Shown piece after piece: positions 1 through 12,400 of a stretch of DNA of 60,000 nucleotides; within the stretch, counting starts at the first letter, position 1; each line of letters starts with the position of its first letter. The position numbers and the translations under genes are program-made. Source of the DNA: Bolinopsis microptera (Eukaryota; Ctenophora; Tentaculata; Lobata; Bolinopsidae); assembly GCF_026151205.1 (NCBI RefSeq), contig NC_087077.1, positions 2,048,001 to 2,108,000 of the forward strand, written 5' to 3'. The notes beneath the pieces are model-generated. The model was not told the origin of the DNA, did no database searches, and saw only the letters and a list, made by a program, of their open reading frames with translations.

Positions 1-2176
1 TTGCAATGGTACCTTTGGTCTAACTTCAATAACCTATAAATAGTAAGTAGTGAATTGAAAATGATGTCAAACACCAACCACCACCGCTCCATAGCAAGCT
101 TCTAAACGGCCACTGGTCGGCTAGTCACTAATGGCCACTTACTAGCCACTTACCTGCTACTTAATTACTGCTCACTTGGCCCGTGGGCACTCCAAATAGC
201 ATTGAGCAGTTAACATTGAGCAGTTAATAGCTTTGAACAATGAAGATAACTAATAATATAATAGTTTTCGTCTGGCTCTAGCGTGCAGCAGTGGTCGGTG
301 TTTGACCCATGAGTTTATCTAACTGAAGGCAAAGTAGGGATGACAAAATTACAAAATGGTAAGCTTTACAGCTCCTAATTTGCCTCCTAATGCCTCACGT
401 GTGATTTTTAGTACCAGGTGAGTTCTGAGGCAACCTCTTTAGTGCTATATATAAAAATAGAAGATATAATACATCTTTTCGTTGAAAGTACTGAAGTATG
501 ACTATTTCAGATTTTTTGGATAATTTTTCTTTACCGAAAGTATTTATGGGTACTTCAAAGACAGCTCCAATCTCAAACAGATGGTGCAAAGCGATTACCT
601 GCACCTGGTCGTTATGACTTCTTGTGGTACTTTAATTGTTTTTTGTCAGTCAAATTGTTATTTCAGTAGGGATGTACACACAATTTCGCTTTCTGATAGC
701 AGTGATACTTTGACTGGCTGGTTGTTTTTAATAAGTTAACATGATATACCATCAAAATATTACATTCCCATTGAACATTGACATAGCTCATTGATATTTT
801 TTAGCTCTAAAATTTATAGATTTCGCTTATTGATCGACGGTGATCAGATTGGTTTTATTGGGAACTAAAAGCTGGACAAGTTAAAGAAAGATAAAATGTT
901 TGGGACAATCAAAGCCCACACAGCCATCCTAAAACAATGTATGTTGGATCTCGACATAGCAGCTCGATTAGAGAGAAACCTATCAAAACTAACCACGATT
1001 CTGGAACTTTACCGTAACAACTCCTGTAACAAATACCAGTGAATACCGTAAAACACTATCGACAGTATCCCCAATTATACAATCACAAATTACACAGTAG
1101 TACTGTGCCCCACTTCCTGGGTCACGTACAGACTCAGGAAGTGGGGCAGGTTATATATATCACCACTCACAATACTAATAACATTACACTAAACAAACAA
1201 TCTTTCAAGCTTCCTACCTATTTCACTGTTTATCAGGTAGAACTCACAGCAATGCTTGTAAACACCTCTTAACTTATACCAAGCGTCTTATTATGCCCAA
1301 AAACTGGATCAAACTGGATCAAAACGGAGTAACTTATTCGAATCTGCTTTGGCTCTATTTTCATAGGTTTTAACAATTAACATCTCAGCTTCTCGGCATT
1401 TTATAATTCCTCGTCATTCGACCTACCACACTTCCTCCGCCATTTTGTCAAATATTTTCCCGGTATCATCTCCTTGGTAGGCAAAGCATCTTCATGGTAA
1501 TCTCTTGTGGGCCAACCAAGTGCAGCCTCTCTTAGAAACAAAGTGTAAAACTTGAACCTGGGCCATATTATACTCTTACTAATTCCTCAACGATGCTAAC
1601 AAAAATCGAAACTAGAACGATATAATCAGAAGATTGTAACTGCAGAACCACTGTTCCATCTTTCCATTTAATGAAACATTCCATGAAACTATCTTACATT
1701 CCATGTGGCTTTCTATGTATCTCTGCTCGTCTTTAAGACAGGAGCCGGTAGAAGTGGATGTTGGTCAAAAGAGCAAAATTAAGTTAGTCCTAACAATTTT
1801 CAGATTATTTGCTTCTGTAAATTTTGCAACAGCTGCTGCCTGTAATGGCTCGAGTTCGTCACGCATCAGTGTTCGGTAACTTAAAATATGCAGCACTGAA
1901 TGAGTAATGGAGATTTTAATGGGTTTTAAAAAGAATACTACCAAACTTTGGACCAGTAGTTTTCTACTGTACACATCCGTGTATTTAACATATGCCTCCT
2001 GAAATTAAATTATAGTACTGTCAGCTCTACTAATGTAACAGCTTTTGTGTTCCTCTTTATTTACGCTTCGAGTAAAGCCCTTGGGCAAAAGATACGGAGG
2101 GTTGACCATCGAACCCTTAATTCACAAATTTGAGAGAGCAACAAATACACATTTTTGTAATATTTTCATGTTTCAG
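1..2176. other. No supportable exon; upstream or intron of kinase gene
   Basis: The region is AT-rich. I looked for the upstream kinase exons (glycine loop, VAIK lysine, HRDLAARN catalytic loop) and found none, so they are probably outside the window. The longest open frames (1039-1272 on +, 1765-1974 on -) lack convincing splice sites or family motifs. Confidence 0.4.
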
Positions 2177-4119
2177 GTGTCAGACTTTGGATTGTCCCGG
2201 TTTGTATCCGATGACGAGTATACAGCCTCGGAGGGCGCCAAGTTCCCCATTAAATGGAGTTCACCTGAGGTTTGTTACATATATTTAGTTGAAACTTGAT
2301 ATTAGTGATGTGTTAAACTTGATTTGAACAACGTTTCATAACGTGGGGAGAAATTGAAATATGCCCAAAAAATGTTCTCTACAAATCCCCCTACAAATAT
2401 TTGCACTATTTATAACTTTTTAGAAGTTGTAACTTTTAATGGGGTAGAATTAAGTGTAAACACTACGGAACAAAACAAATATCCTATTATCAGGTGATAG
2501 ACTACGGTAAGTACAGTTCCAAATCCGATGTGTGGAGTTATGGAGTGACAATGTGGGAGATACTGTCGGGAGGCCAGGTCCCTTACAGAGAACTCAACAA
2601 TCAACAGGTTGGTGTTTTATGTTGCTAACTGTGGGGGGGGGGGGGGGGGGAACTCAACAATCAACAGGTTGGTGTTTTATGTTGCTAACTGTGGGGGGGG
2701 GGGGGCAGGTTGGTGTTTTATGTTGCTAACTGGGGGGGGGGGGGGGGGCAGGTTGGTGTTTTATGTTGCTAACTGGGGGGGGAGGGGCATGATACTCGTC
2801 TCTTAGTCTTGAGATCAGCGTGATTTTTGTGCGTTTGTAATTGAAAGTATTGTTTAGATCCTGCAAAGACCTAACTAAAATATGTTAAGACATTCGACAC
2901 TGAATTCTGTTACGTCTTACAATTTATAGTAAACTATTCTACACTGAGAATTTTCGATGTGATAAGTAGGTGATCGGAATGTGATAATAGATATTATTAA
3001 TATAATCATATTATTATAATATATTATATGTAACATTTTAAAAACTTTGATTACGTAACTAAGCTACATAATGAAATACCACTCGATCCTAGTTGTCATA
3101 GTTACCTCAGACTTGAAACTTTCATCTCATCATTCTTTGTACCTGTAATATTCGGCAGTATTACACAAGACATTTCCGTTTATTTGCCTCTGATTAAGTT
3201 AGCGTAAAAAGGAAGTTAATGTAAAATTTTTGTAGCGAGCTCACATGGTGTCACGTTTCAAAGAGTATTCACCCGACCCTACCGTGCAATCGTGGCAAAT
3301 GTGGCAAATGTAAATTACAGCCTGCTTTCAGTCTAAATGTTCTTTGAAGAATTAGTCTTATCAATTAACCACTGTCCAAACTTCCGTATTCGGCTTGTTA
3401 TAGATACTGTGACATTCTTGTCGGTCACTCATAAAGTGAAATGTTATGCCGCCGAATGTCTTGATGATGAAGAGCAACGCGCACACGGTGTGTCTTTTAC
3501 GCGCATCTGTAGAATAGATGATGGCGAAGGTCCAGCAAAATCCAAGCTGTGCTATTCATTATTTCAAGCAGTGTAGATGAAGGGTACTCCACCGTCGCGT
3601 GGATAAGATGGACATCTTGATCCTCCCCATCCCAAATTTCCATTTTCAACACAACCCGATTGAAAATGTTCTGCAATTGCACCAATGGCCATTGCACTTG
3701 TGGTGCTCAGCCCTGTAGATTCCGGATTTTACCAATTCTGTGACACTTATGCCAACCTAAGACTGAAGACTGTTCTCCAATGCAGCATAACTGCTTCTCG
3801 AACGGAAAAACAGAATAACAGCACGCGCCTCTAAATTATGGGATTCGTAAAATAATCTGTTTTTCGAAATCAGAGCTTTTTGTCAGAGCTTTTTGTCCCA
3901 ACTGCAAATATAAAAAGCTGGCAGTTACAAGAAATTAACCTTTACCACCTCCCCCAGGTAATCGTACAAATAAGACGTGGAGGAAGACTCTCTCCTCCTC
4001 ACTACGCCACACCCAAACTCATTGAAATAATGGAACGCTGCTGGCAACACGTGCCGGAGGACCGCATCACTTTCGAGGAAATCGTCGATATTTTGACTGA
4101 AGTAAATTTTAATACCTGA
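2177..4119 (+). CDS. Tec/Src-type non-receptor tyrosine kinase, C-terminal catalytic lobe (partial, 3 exons)
   Basis: Exons are 2177-2269, 2494-2607 and 3958-4119. All junctions are phase 0 and the gene ends at TGA 4117-4119. The 122 residues start at the activation segment (VSDFGLSRF, then DDEYTASEGAKFPIKWSSPE with the autophosphorylation tyrosine) and run through SSKSDVWSYGVTMWEILSGG to the C-lobe end (ERCWQHVPEDRITFEEIVDIL). These are the invariant DFG, APE-equivalent (SPE), DVW and CW...R motifs of cytoplasmic tyrosine kinases. The DDEYT...GAKFPIKWS stretch is closest to the Tec and Src families. The protein stops just after the kinase fold with no Src-like regulatory tail tyrosine, which favours Tec. 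The N-lobe, SH2 and SH3 parts must lie upstream and are not seen. The second exon's donor sits in a tandem duplication with G-runs (see repeat). Confidence 0.85.
2591..2780 (+). repeat. Tandem duplication of exon end, splice donor and poly-G runs
   Basis: The last 17 coding bases of the second kinase exon plus its donor (CAG|GTTGGTG) recur 60 bp downstream at 2651. Two shorter copies starting at the donor lie at about 2706 and 2748. Each copy is followed by a run of G. Copies 1 and 2 are nearly identical, so the duplication is young or the assembly slipped on the G-run. Confidence 0.8.
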
Positions 4120-4240
4120 AGTCCATTTTAATAGCTGACAGATTTACATTTTTATCAATATCACTGAATGAGTAAATGCTTCATTATTCAGTCGATTAAG
4201 CAGAATGATAGACTTTAACCATTGCAAATTAACAAATGAT

Positions 4241-4246
4241 AATAAA
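4241..4246 (+). terminator. Candidate polyadenylation signal of kinase gene
   Basis: Canonical AATAAA about 120 bp downstream of the kinase stop codon on the same strand. No other hexamer lies closer. Confidence 0.5.
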
Positions 4247-4792
4247 AATATCTTTTATTCACCCCTAATTCCTAACTTAACTCCTGGTACACCGACTATC
4301 CGAACTAATTTTACCGGATACATTATATTATATGAGTATTTACCTGTGATGATACTTTAATAGTTATTTAGTTATTACAACTCTGTAGTCTTTTAAATCT
4401 GTTCCGAATGCAAAAAAATGTCTGTTTTGGATTTGTGATAAGTGTTCTATTAACCGTTATGACTTCTGCTGTGAGTGTATGAATTATTTTTGTATGAATT
4501 TTAACTTTGTTTCCAGTTTTATGAATAGTAAACAATCGTGTTTGATTTGTATTGCATCAAATGACCTGGTGCTCTATGCAGGTTTTAGGTATTTGCTCTT
4601 GGGATGCAGATTCTCAGTCTTCATCGTGAAGTTCGTGCTAATTATTTCCATGGTACGTATGGAGCTACCAGATTTTTTATAGCTTCTACTACCTAGCAGC
4701 TATAGGATGCGGTTATATAATATGTACAATCAGTAACACAACGAAACACGATGTTGTTCGGAAGGAACAACAATAATCGTATGTAAGGGGTC

Positions 4793-4938
4793 GTTCACAT
4801 ATTGCGTAATCGCTTTTTGAACAATTTGTAACCCCCCTCCCCCCTCCGTAATCAGTTGTACACATAGCTATTGTGTCAAAATTACACTAGCGCAATCATT
4901 CGGAAACCCCCTCGGATGATTACGTAATATGCGAACGA
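4793..4938. mobile_element. MITE-like element with ~21-bp terminal inverted repeats
   Basis: The left end reads GTCGTTCACATATTGCGTAAT and the right end (4918-4938) is its reverse complement with two differences. The 146-bp length without coding capacity fits a non-autonomous DNA transposon. The superfamily cannot be assigned. Confidence 0.6.
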
Positions 4939-6426
4939 CGGTTGGAAACGTTGCACATTTGATGACCTAAAAAGTCGGTACTGGGCTTTCTCTTTTGTCT
5001 TATAATTTTTTCTGAGATCAAGGATGCTTCTGTGATGAACAAATTTTCCAACAACGGTACACGCACGAGATTCCAACACACACTGAATTCCGGAGCGGCG
5101 AACGGAATTCTGAACCTCAAACTCTGCCATTTTGCCATGGAAGTTAATAGATTCTCTTAACAGTTCTCTGTTAACGACATTAGTTGATCGCAACAGATAC
5201 CACGTTTTGTAAACAAAAAAATGTTCGATAATGGAGGGTGCAAAACTTCATTACACAGATGAAATTTTGTAAATGACAACCGATTATTTGTGGTTTGCAC
5301 ACAAATGGGCAACGGTTTGGAACATTCCTACATCGGTGGTATCGCTGGTATGTAAAAATTTTACCCCGAAATATTTGTGTACTTTGTGTCATATTTATGT
5401 ACCTTCGTCATTCGTGTACAAAATCAGATGGGGATACTTATTTATGCTGCAGCAGCAGTAGCAAAATGGGTGAGTTATGTGTTCTTCGTGTTACCCATTC
5501 ATAGTGTAGATAATAACACTGTAACGCGAATAAAAATGAAGGTTTAAGAATGATTGCTGTGTTGTCAATGACATATTTCAAAGCGGAACTGTTTCTGAAA
5601 CAGAATCACAATGACCGAGACAAATAACAAGCACTTCTAACTCCATTACTCTTACTTAACTTTATGATTAATGATGCCTTCTAGTCATTATAAACCTTGT
5701 ATTCGCAGCCTTTTGGTCTATTCAAAATGTCTGTTTATTTTTTAGACAGGATTAAAGCGGTTTGTATTATCGATGTGATCACGGTGAACTGAACCGGTTA
5801 CTTTTAGCAGTAATTTCTTCATATGGCATAACTATAACTCCACCCTCCACAAAGATTGAAAGGAATGCATTAAGGTGAAAGGAGTGGCAGATGGTTCTTT
5901 TGTCCCAGAGCCTAGTTCATTTAAAATGCAGAAAAGATATCTTCCAATCCGGCCGCTCCTACCTTCGTATCTAGCGGCCGGCATAAACGGAAACACAGAC
6001 TGTTGCAAGCCAGTCAGCTTTGTCACAAAATAAACTCCGCGCCTTACGTCTTAGTCGTAAATTGAGACAATCTGCGCGCTGTGTTGCCACGTAGGGACAA
6101 AACTTGCCAAAAAGTTACCGGAGAGAATTGTTTCTATTTACGAAGCGGTAGATGTAACTATTAGCATTCCGTGGATATTTTCAGGGCTGGAACACTTCAA
6201 GACACAAATATTTTGTTTTCTGTAAACATTATTAAATATTACAGTACAATATATAAATCAGTAATAAAATAACAAATAACTTAGATAAAAATCTGTTGTT
6301 CACACTTTCTGCTTCGATCTAATACTTCTGAAATCTTTTTGCAACAACCTTTTGCACAATTCTTCACAAGCGACATCCTCTCGCTTTTCAATTGCTATTG
6401 AATCTTCCATTACATAACAATTCCAT

Positions 6427-9400
6427 TCAAATCGGGCACTCGTAAATAACAACACTTTTGTCATCGGACACAGAAACAAGCTTCGAACCATTTTCGTTGT
6501 ATGCTACACCCCAAACCTGAAATAAAACGTTTGATAAGCTTGATTTTGTAAGCCTTGAAGGGACAAAATGCTCGAAGAATATCGATGATATTTCTAGCAG
6601 TCTCAGTTAAAAAGCTTTTTTTGTGACACTATCTTTTAGATTGCGTCACTCCGCCACTCCGCAAATAAAGTGATCGGCAACATGCCAAATGAATAGCAAT
6701 ATTCTACGGCAGTTCTGGAAGCAACGCATTCATATTTCTCTTTGTGCATTCAAAGCTTAATATAACCGTTTAATTAGTAATCATAACGAGTTATGAATTT
6801 ATGCGGTTGCCAAGTTATTCCATTAAGATTAGGCGAGCCAAATTCTCAATAACCTTCTACGCTGACATACATCACAATGTTACATTGAAACAGTCATATT
6901 TACTCCTTTATCAAAATGTAATATTGAAACAGTCATATTTACTCCTTTTGTAAGGAAGACTTGACAGATTGTCAAGGTAAATCGACAAGGAATCTCGGTT
7001 CAATTTTAATGAACGTGGAAGTACAGTAAATGTATTGATATAATGCTTTTGGACACGAAGGGAAACACACACGTAAGGCTTGAAATCTTCGTAAAACTAC
7101 ATCCTTAGAGCCTCAAATTATTTGTTATACAATAGTGTTGAAAGTATTAAAAATTTATTATACCTGATCATTGTGTTCAGTGAAAGTATGGACACATCTC
7201 CTCATGCCAGCATCCCAAACTTTAACTTTTCTGTCACTGGAACTGGTAGCGAAATGTGTGTTGTCAGGACAGAAGTCTACACAGAGGACGTAAGAACCGT
7301 GTCCACTCAGTGTTCCTGTATGTGAGGTAGAGTTAAGTGGTTCTGAGGTGTGATTTTATAGACTGATTCTGCTTTGATCAGTGATTCTAAGTGGTTACTT
7401 GTCTGGTGACGTCATGAATTTGTAGTTCATCGAATAAAAGTTGCATTAATGTAGTGAAATGGTACATTAACAGTTAAAGACAAAAGGCAAAAGCAGCTGC
7501 ATCTTGAAATAAATAAAATGAACTATATTTGGTTATAAAGATGGGCAGTATGAGAAACCAATTTACTTAACAATTTACAGACCTTTAAAAATTGAGAATA
7601 TTGAATTAAATCAATGAAAAAAACTGTATTTATACAATTGCTTTGAATGATCTCATTCAATATCTGTTGCTTATAAACAACGTTATCATTTCACGCCTCC
7701 TTGAACCCCATAATGAGTTCAATAAAGTAATGTGATACGCCAACAAACTTCATTTCTTATTAGATTTTAGAATCAGGTAAACAATACATCACGCCATTGT
7801 TAACCGCTGCGGGCCGTGTTGTTAATACACAGACCCAAGCTGGAGAATAGGCTTTGTGTTTGAAAAGGAGAGAATGCTTTGTGCCAATGGTACATGGGAG
7901 GGTGATATTCAGTTGTACCGATCATTTGTCTAGTTTACACTCTTGTAACCCCTGTCTACTCTCTTAGACCCAGACAAATATCCCAAATATTTATCATATT
8001 TATCATATTTATCATGTTATTTGGATTATATGTTAAAACAAGATAATCCAACCCACAGATGCAAATTCTGTTGAAGCCTTTTTATACTAAATTTGAACCA
8101 GGTAACAATTCTGTTTTAAATAATCATGATAATGAGGAACTAATGATCATTGGTCAGATGCCAGTCTACATTCCACACATTCATCTCACTGAGTACACGC
8201 TAATCACCCATTAAGATTGACAGGTGCATCTCTGTACACTAAACACCTTCCCGATGACCACACCCTAACCATGTTAATATCGCATATTGTGCGGTAATTA
8301 CACTACACTGGGCACTAGACGTGTTAAACAGGTAGTTGGTAACCATAGTAACTTGGTATTTAAACAGGGTAACCGGGAATTTAGTAACTATGGTAATTCC
8401 GTATTTGGTAACAAAGTATTTGTTAACCAAAGCCAAGGCAACAAACCGTCTATATAATAAATATCATATTATATTGTATGGTAATTAACATTTCGGCGGG
8501 TAGTATACTAAGTCACGTGACAGTAGACTCAGTCACGTGACAGTAGACTCAGTCACGTGACAGTAGACTCGGTCACGTGATGGATAACGTGTACACTGGT
8601 TTGCTGATCAGGGATGGCTGGTAACGCCCAATGATTGACTAAAGATAGCGTAATGATAAACAGACGTCATATCTGTACTATCTGAGTAATTTGTACAGCT
8701 AGCTCTACTGATTTGATGAATACAGAGAATACAAGGAGAGGAGGGTAGAGTTCTGTATCTCGTTGTTTTATCATGATGGTAGAATGTGTAGCGTATCTAT
8801 AGTACTACTGGTGGAGTACTACTAGTGGTATAGTACTACTGGTACACACTGTGGAGATGATCATCAGCTATATATCTACTGCTGTACAGATCATACTTTA
8901 TCTGCCGTACATTATAGTTCATACACGTGCAAACTGGATATCAGATCATTGAGTTGAGGAAATGTATAGAAATCATCATAGTACCTAAACAGTAAACACG
9001 GACACGTTTTACAATGTCTTTGTGTTAAGATCATGGACAAATTATACTTTTTAAGGAAGAAATCATGCAATAAGTGCTTGTGCACACTGCACACTGAACG
9101 ATTAGCTTTCGTACAGGAAAACTGATCCACTATCCACTGTAACATAATACATATTAGACTATAGAATTTTAACATTGGGGTCCTCCTCACCCTCCCCTCT
9201 CTCACCCCCTCCCCTCCCAAACATTGAGCAATAAGTCTTTAGAGACTATACTAGAGGGCTTACCACCCGCATAGAATTGTATATTGAGTGTTCAGGAGTT
9301 TGTAACATAATTAGCCCAAATTAGAATTGTGATCTCGTTTTTTAGCGTAGTGGGAGTTTAGCAAACCAACTGCGAATTATGGCATAATCAGATAACAGTT

Positions 9401-12400
9401 TAAAACTCATTACACTTAAAGTGCAGCCCACTCTCAAATACCACGTCAAAAATTTATCAAGTGGGGGAAACTAGTGGTAATCACGTGGTAATCACGTGGT
9501 AATCACGTGGTAATCACGTGGATCTCACGTGGTAATCACGTGGTAATCACGTGGTAATCACGTGGTAATCACGTGATAATCACGTAGTAATCACGTGGTT
9601 ATCACGTGGATCTCACGTGGTTATCACGTGGTTATCACGTGGTTATCACGCGGATCTCACGTGGTTATCGCGTGGTAATCACGTGGTAATCACGTGGTAA
9701 TCACGTGGTAATCACGTGGTAATCACGTGGTAATCACGTAGTAATCACGTGGTAATCACGTGGTAATCACGTGGTAATCACGTGGTAAAAACTATAGTGG
9801 GTCCAGACGGGGGTGTTTAATACGTTTTGACGTCAAGGAGCCTTCCATTTTAAAACGTTCTGGTTTTGAACTATATGCCGCGCCGTTAGGAACCTTACAG
9901 CTTTACAGTAAAGTTCAAACATTTCTGATGTATATTTAAAGTCTTAAAACAATAACTAGTAACCAACCACGTCCACCACCAGTGTTAAGTAACCCTAGTA
10001 ACCAACCACGCCCAGCACCAGTGTTAAGTAACCAGTGTTAAGTAACCAAAATAACTGGTAACTTATCTATAAGGTGAGCAGTGTTAAGTAACCACAATAA
10101 CTGGTACCTTACCTATAAGGTTAGCATGTTGCACGTCGTATATCTTGATGCAGCACCAGTGTTAAGTAACCACAATAACCGGTACCTTACCTATAAGGTT
10201 AGCATGTTGCACGTCGTATATCTTGATGCTGGTATCGTCACTGCAGGTAGTGAGTAGTTGGGAGTCAGGGGAGAATGTGAGGGATCTGATGGGCATAGCG
10301 TGTCCTTCCAGCGTGTGCAATAGTTTACCTGGGAGAGTCACGTGGTTACTAGTAGTTACCATAGTTACCATGGTGACGGGTCTACAGCTACCATTAGCAA
10401 GCTTTTAAAACTTTGATATCTCGTCGAATAATTTTTTGCATAAAATACCAATAAAAGTGGAGGATGTGATGCGAATCATGTGATGACACAAAATCTCAAT
10501 TTTATTACTGAATATTTTACAATATGTCGATGATTGCTGAATATTTTATAGAATGTCAAAAGTATATTGACATACCGCATTAATATGCTTTGGTGCATAT
10601 TGATCCATTACGAGCTGTCGAAATGAGCTCATATATTTGCGCTCAACCGCTTTAATACAAATTTTGCATTAAAATCACGAGCTTTATTTTTTAAAACGAT
10701 AATTGTTTGCCACAAACCGAAAATCAAAAATTCTACCACGTTCTGCAACTTTTGGCCCCGTTTACACAATAAGAAGACATTAACCACAGCGCGGTGGTAA
10801 GTAAACCCTTCCTCCCCGTTTTATTGGACACTGCACAGTATATTGTATATTGTATACTTTTAATGTTACTAAGGTTCCGTTAGACTCACTAGAACGCAAA
10901 GCAATCTGAATTCTGAACTGATTGCACGATCAGGCCCCTTAAGGGATAAAGAGTCCCTTATATGGGCATCACGTGGTCCTCCAGGTACTGAAACTGTGGC
11001 AACGAAAGTTCTGCTAGAACAGCACAGCACTTTAATTTATCTTTTATTATTGACCAGACATCAGAGAGAGTAGCCATCGAGAACACCTCGTGCTACATCG
11101 ATTACAATGACAGTCAAAACAGAGCCCTCGATATTATTTAGTGCCTCCTATAAAAATATATGGATAATGATTGCGTGTATTCCTTTGTGTGTTGATCTGA
11201 AGGCGCGATGCTGGCGTGCGTTTGATTGGTAAGTCAATCAGAACTTGAAGTGAATAGTAGATTGTCAATGCCATTTCGCCACCATATATGTCAGATTTCG
11301 AAAATATACCCGATACAGAAGATGGAGAGATTTAGATTTTATAATCGAATTTTAATAAGATATTAGGAAAGTTGGGTGTTTAAAAGCTAATTTCAGAACC
11401 CAATACAGGGCCCACGCAAAATTGGGAAATTTACCATTATAATTCGGGAGCATACCCCACCTACCAGTAGCTGAGGTAACAAAAAATATAATGTATTTAT
11501 ATTACATATCCTATTATCTTTGACGTAATAAACACTTAATTGGCAAAAATAGCTTGTGCCGCGACAATTAACCACGTAAGAGTTACGATCAGGCCTCAAA
11601 ACCCCGCTGAATTTTTGTAACAGTAAAACTCCGATTTACCACACCCCTATTTACCGCGGAAATTTCCTTTCCTTTTCGTAGTAAATACTCAAAATCTTAC
11701 AAAATGTATAATTAAATACCCAAATACTTTAAGTACCCAAATACTGAATACCCAAAATACTGAATACCCAAAATACTGAACTACCTGAAGTAAGGGGAGA
11801 TTACCTGTTGCTAGATCAAATATACAGACAATGCCGTCAATTCCTCCGCAAGCAATGTAATGACCGTCAGGACTGTACGCTATACTCATGATAAACTTTC
11901 CTGAGAAGGTTGTAGGTTAATTTTCCTGAGAACCTGAGTTAAAAGTTCTTTTGTGAGTGAGTAGCTTTGAGTGTTGTTTATGGTTGTTGTAATAATAGAT
12001 TTAGTTACGATATAAAATACACAATTAGAAGTTCTCTCACTAGTCCTGTGATTTAAACTGATTGTTTCTATATCTCTAACTATAGCTAGTTAAATAATAT
12101 TAAAATAGTTATCGAACCAGGCCTTGCACTCTGCCACAATTCTGAGGAACTATAACCCCCTTTCCGAGGAATACAATTCACTGTTCAACTAATTCCGAGG
12201 AATGAAACATTGGCACTAGTACACACATTACTCCTACCTCTAGTATCAAGAGACTGCTCCAGCTTACCACTCTCAATACCGAACAGGTTTATTTTACCGC
12301 TATGTGAGCCACTACCGATATACTGGCCATCTGGTGAGAATGCCACCGTCCAACAGTCAACTGGTCCGGCATCTGTGGGAGGGAAGAAGTTTTAATTTAC

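Larger units (their letters stand above)
4120..6426. other. Convergent intergenic region (kinase 3' side to WDR61 3' side)
   Basis: It contains a polyadenylation hexamer AATAAA at 4241-4246, about 120 bp after the kinase stop, and a short inverted-repeat element at 4793-4938. Open frames such as 4882-5193 (-) and 5273-5461 (+) overlap or adjoin the inverted-repeat element and resemble nothing I recognise. Confidence 0.5.

Noticed and set aside
896-1041. Frame with DLDIAARLERN that superficially resembles the kinase catalytic loop HRDLAARN
   Set aside because: The histidine, arginine and in-register asparagine are absent, flanking residues do not fit a kinase, and no splice sites join it to the 2177 exon.
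1765-1974. Minus-strand frame with LEPLQAAAVAKFTEANNLKI that looks protein-like
   Set aside because: No good acceptor/donor pair and no recognised family; too short to support.
8511-9790. Regular short repeats considered as a CRISPR-like array
   Set aside because: Units are contiguous without unique spacers, and the genome is a eukaryotic one; these are minisatellites.
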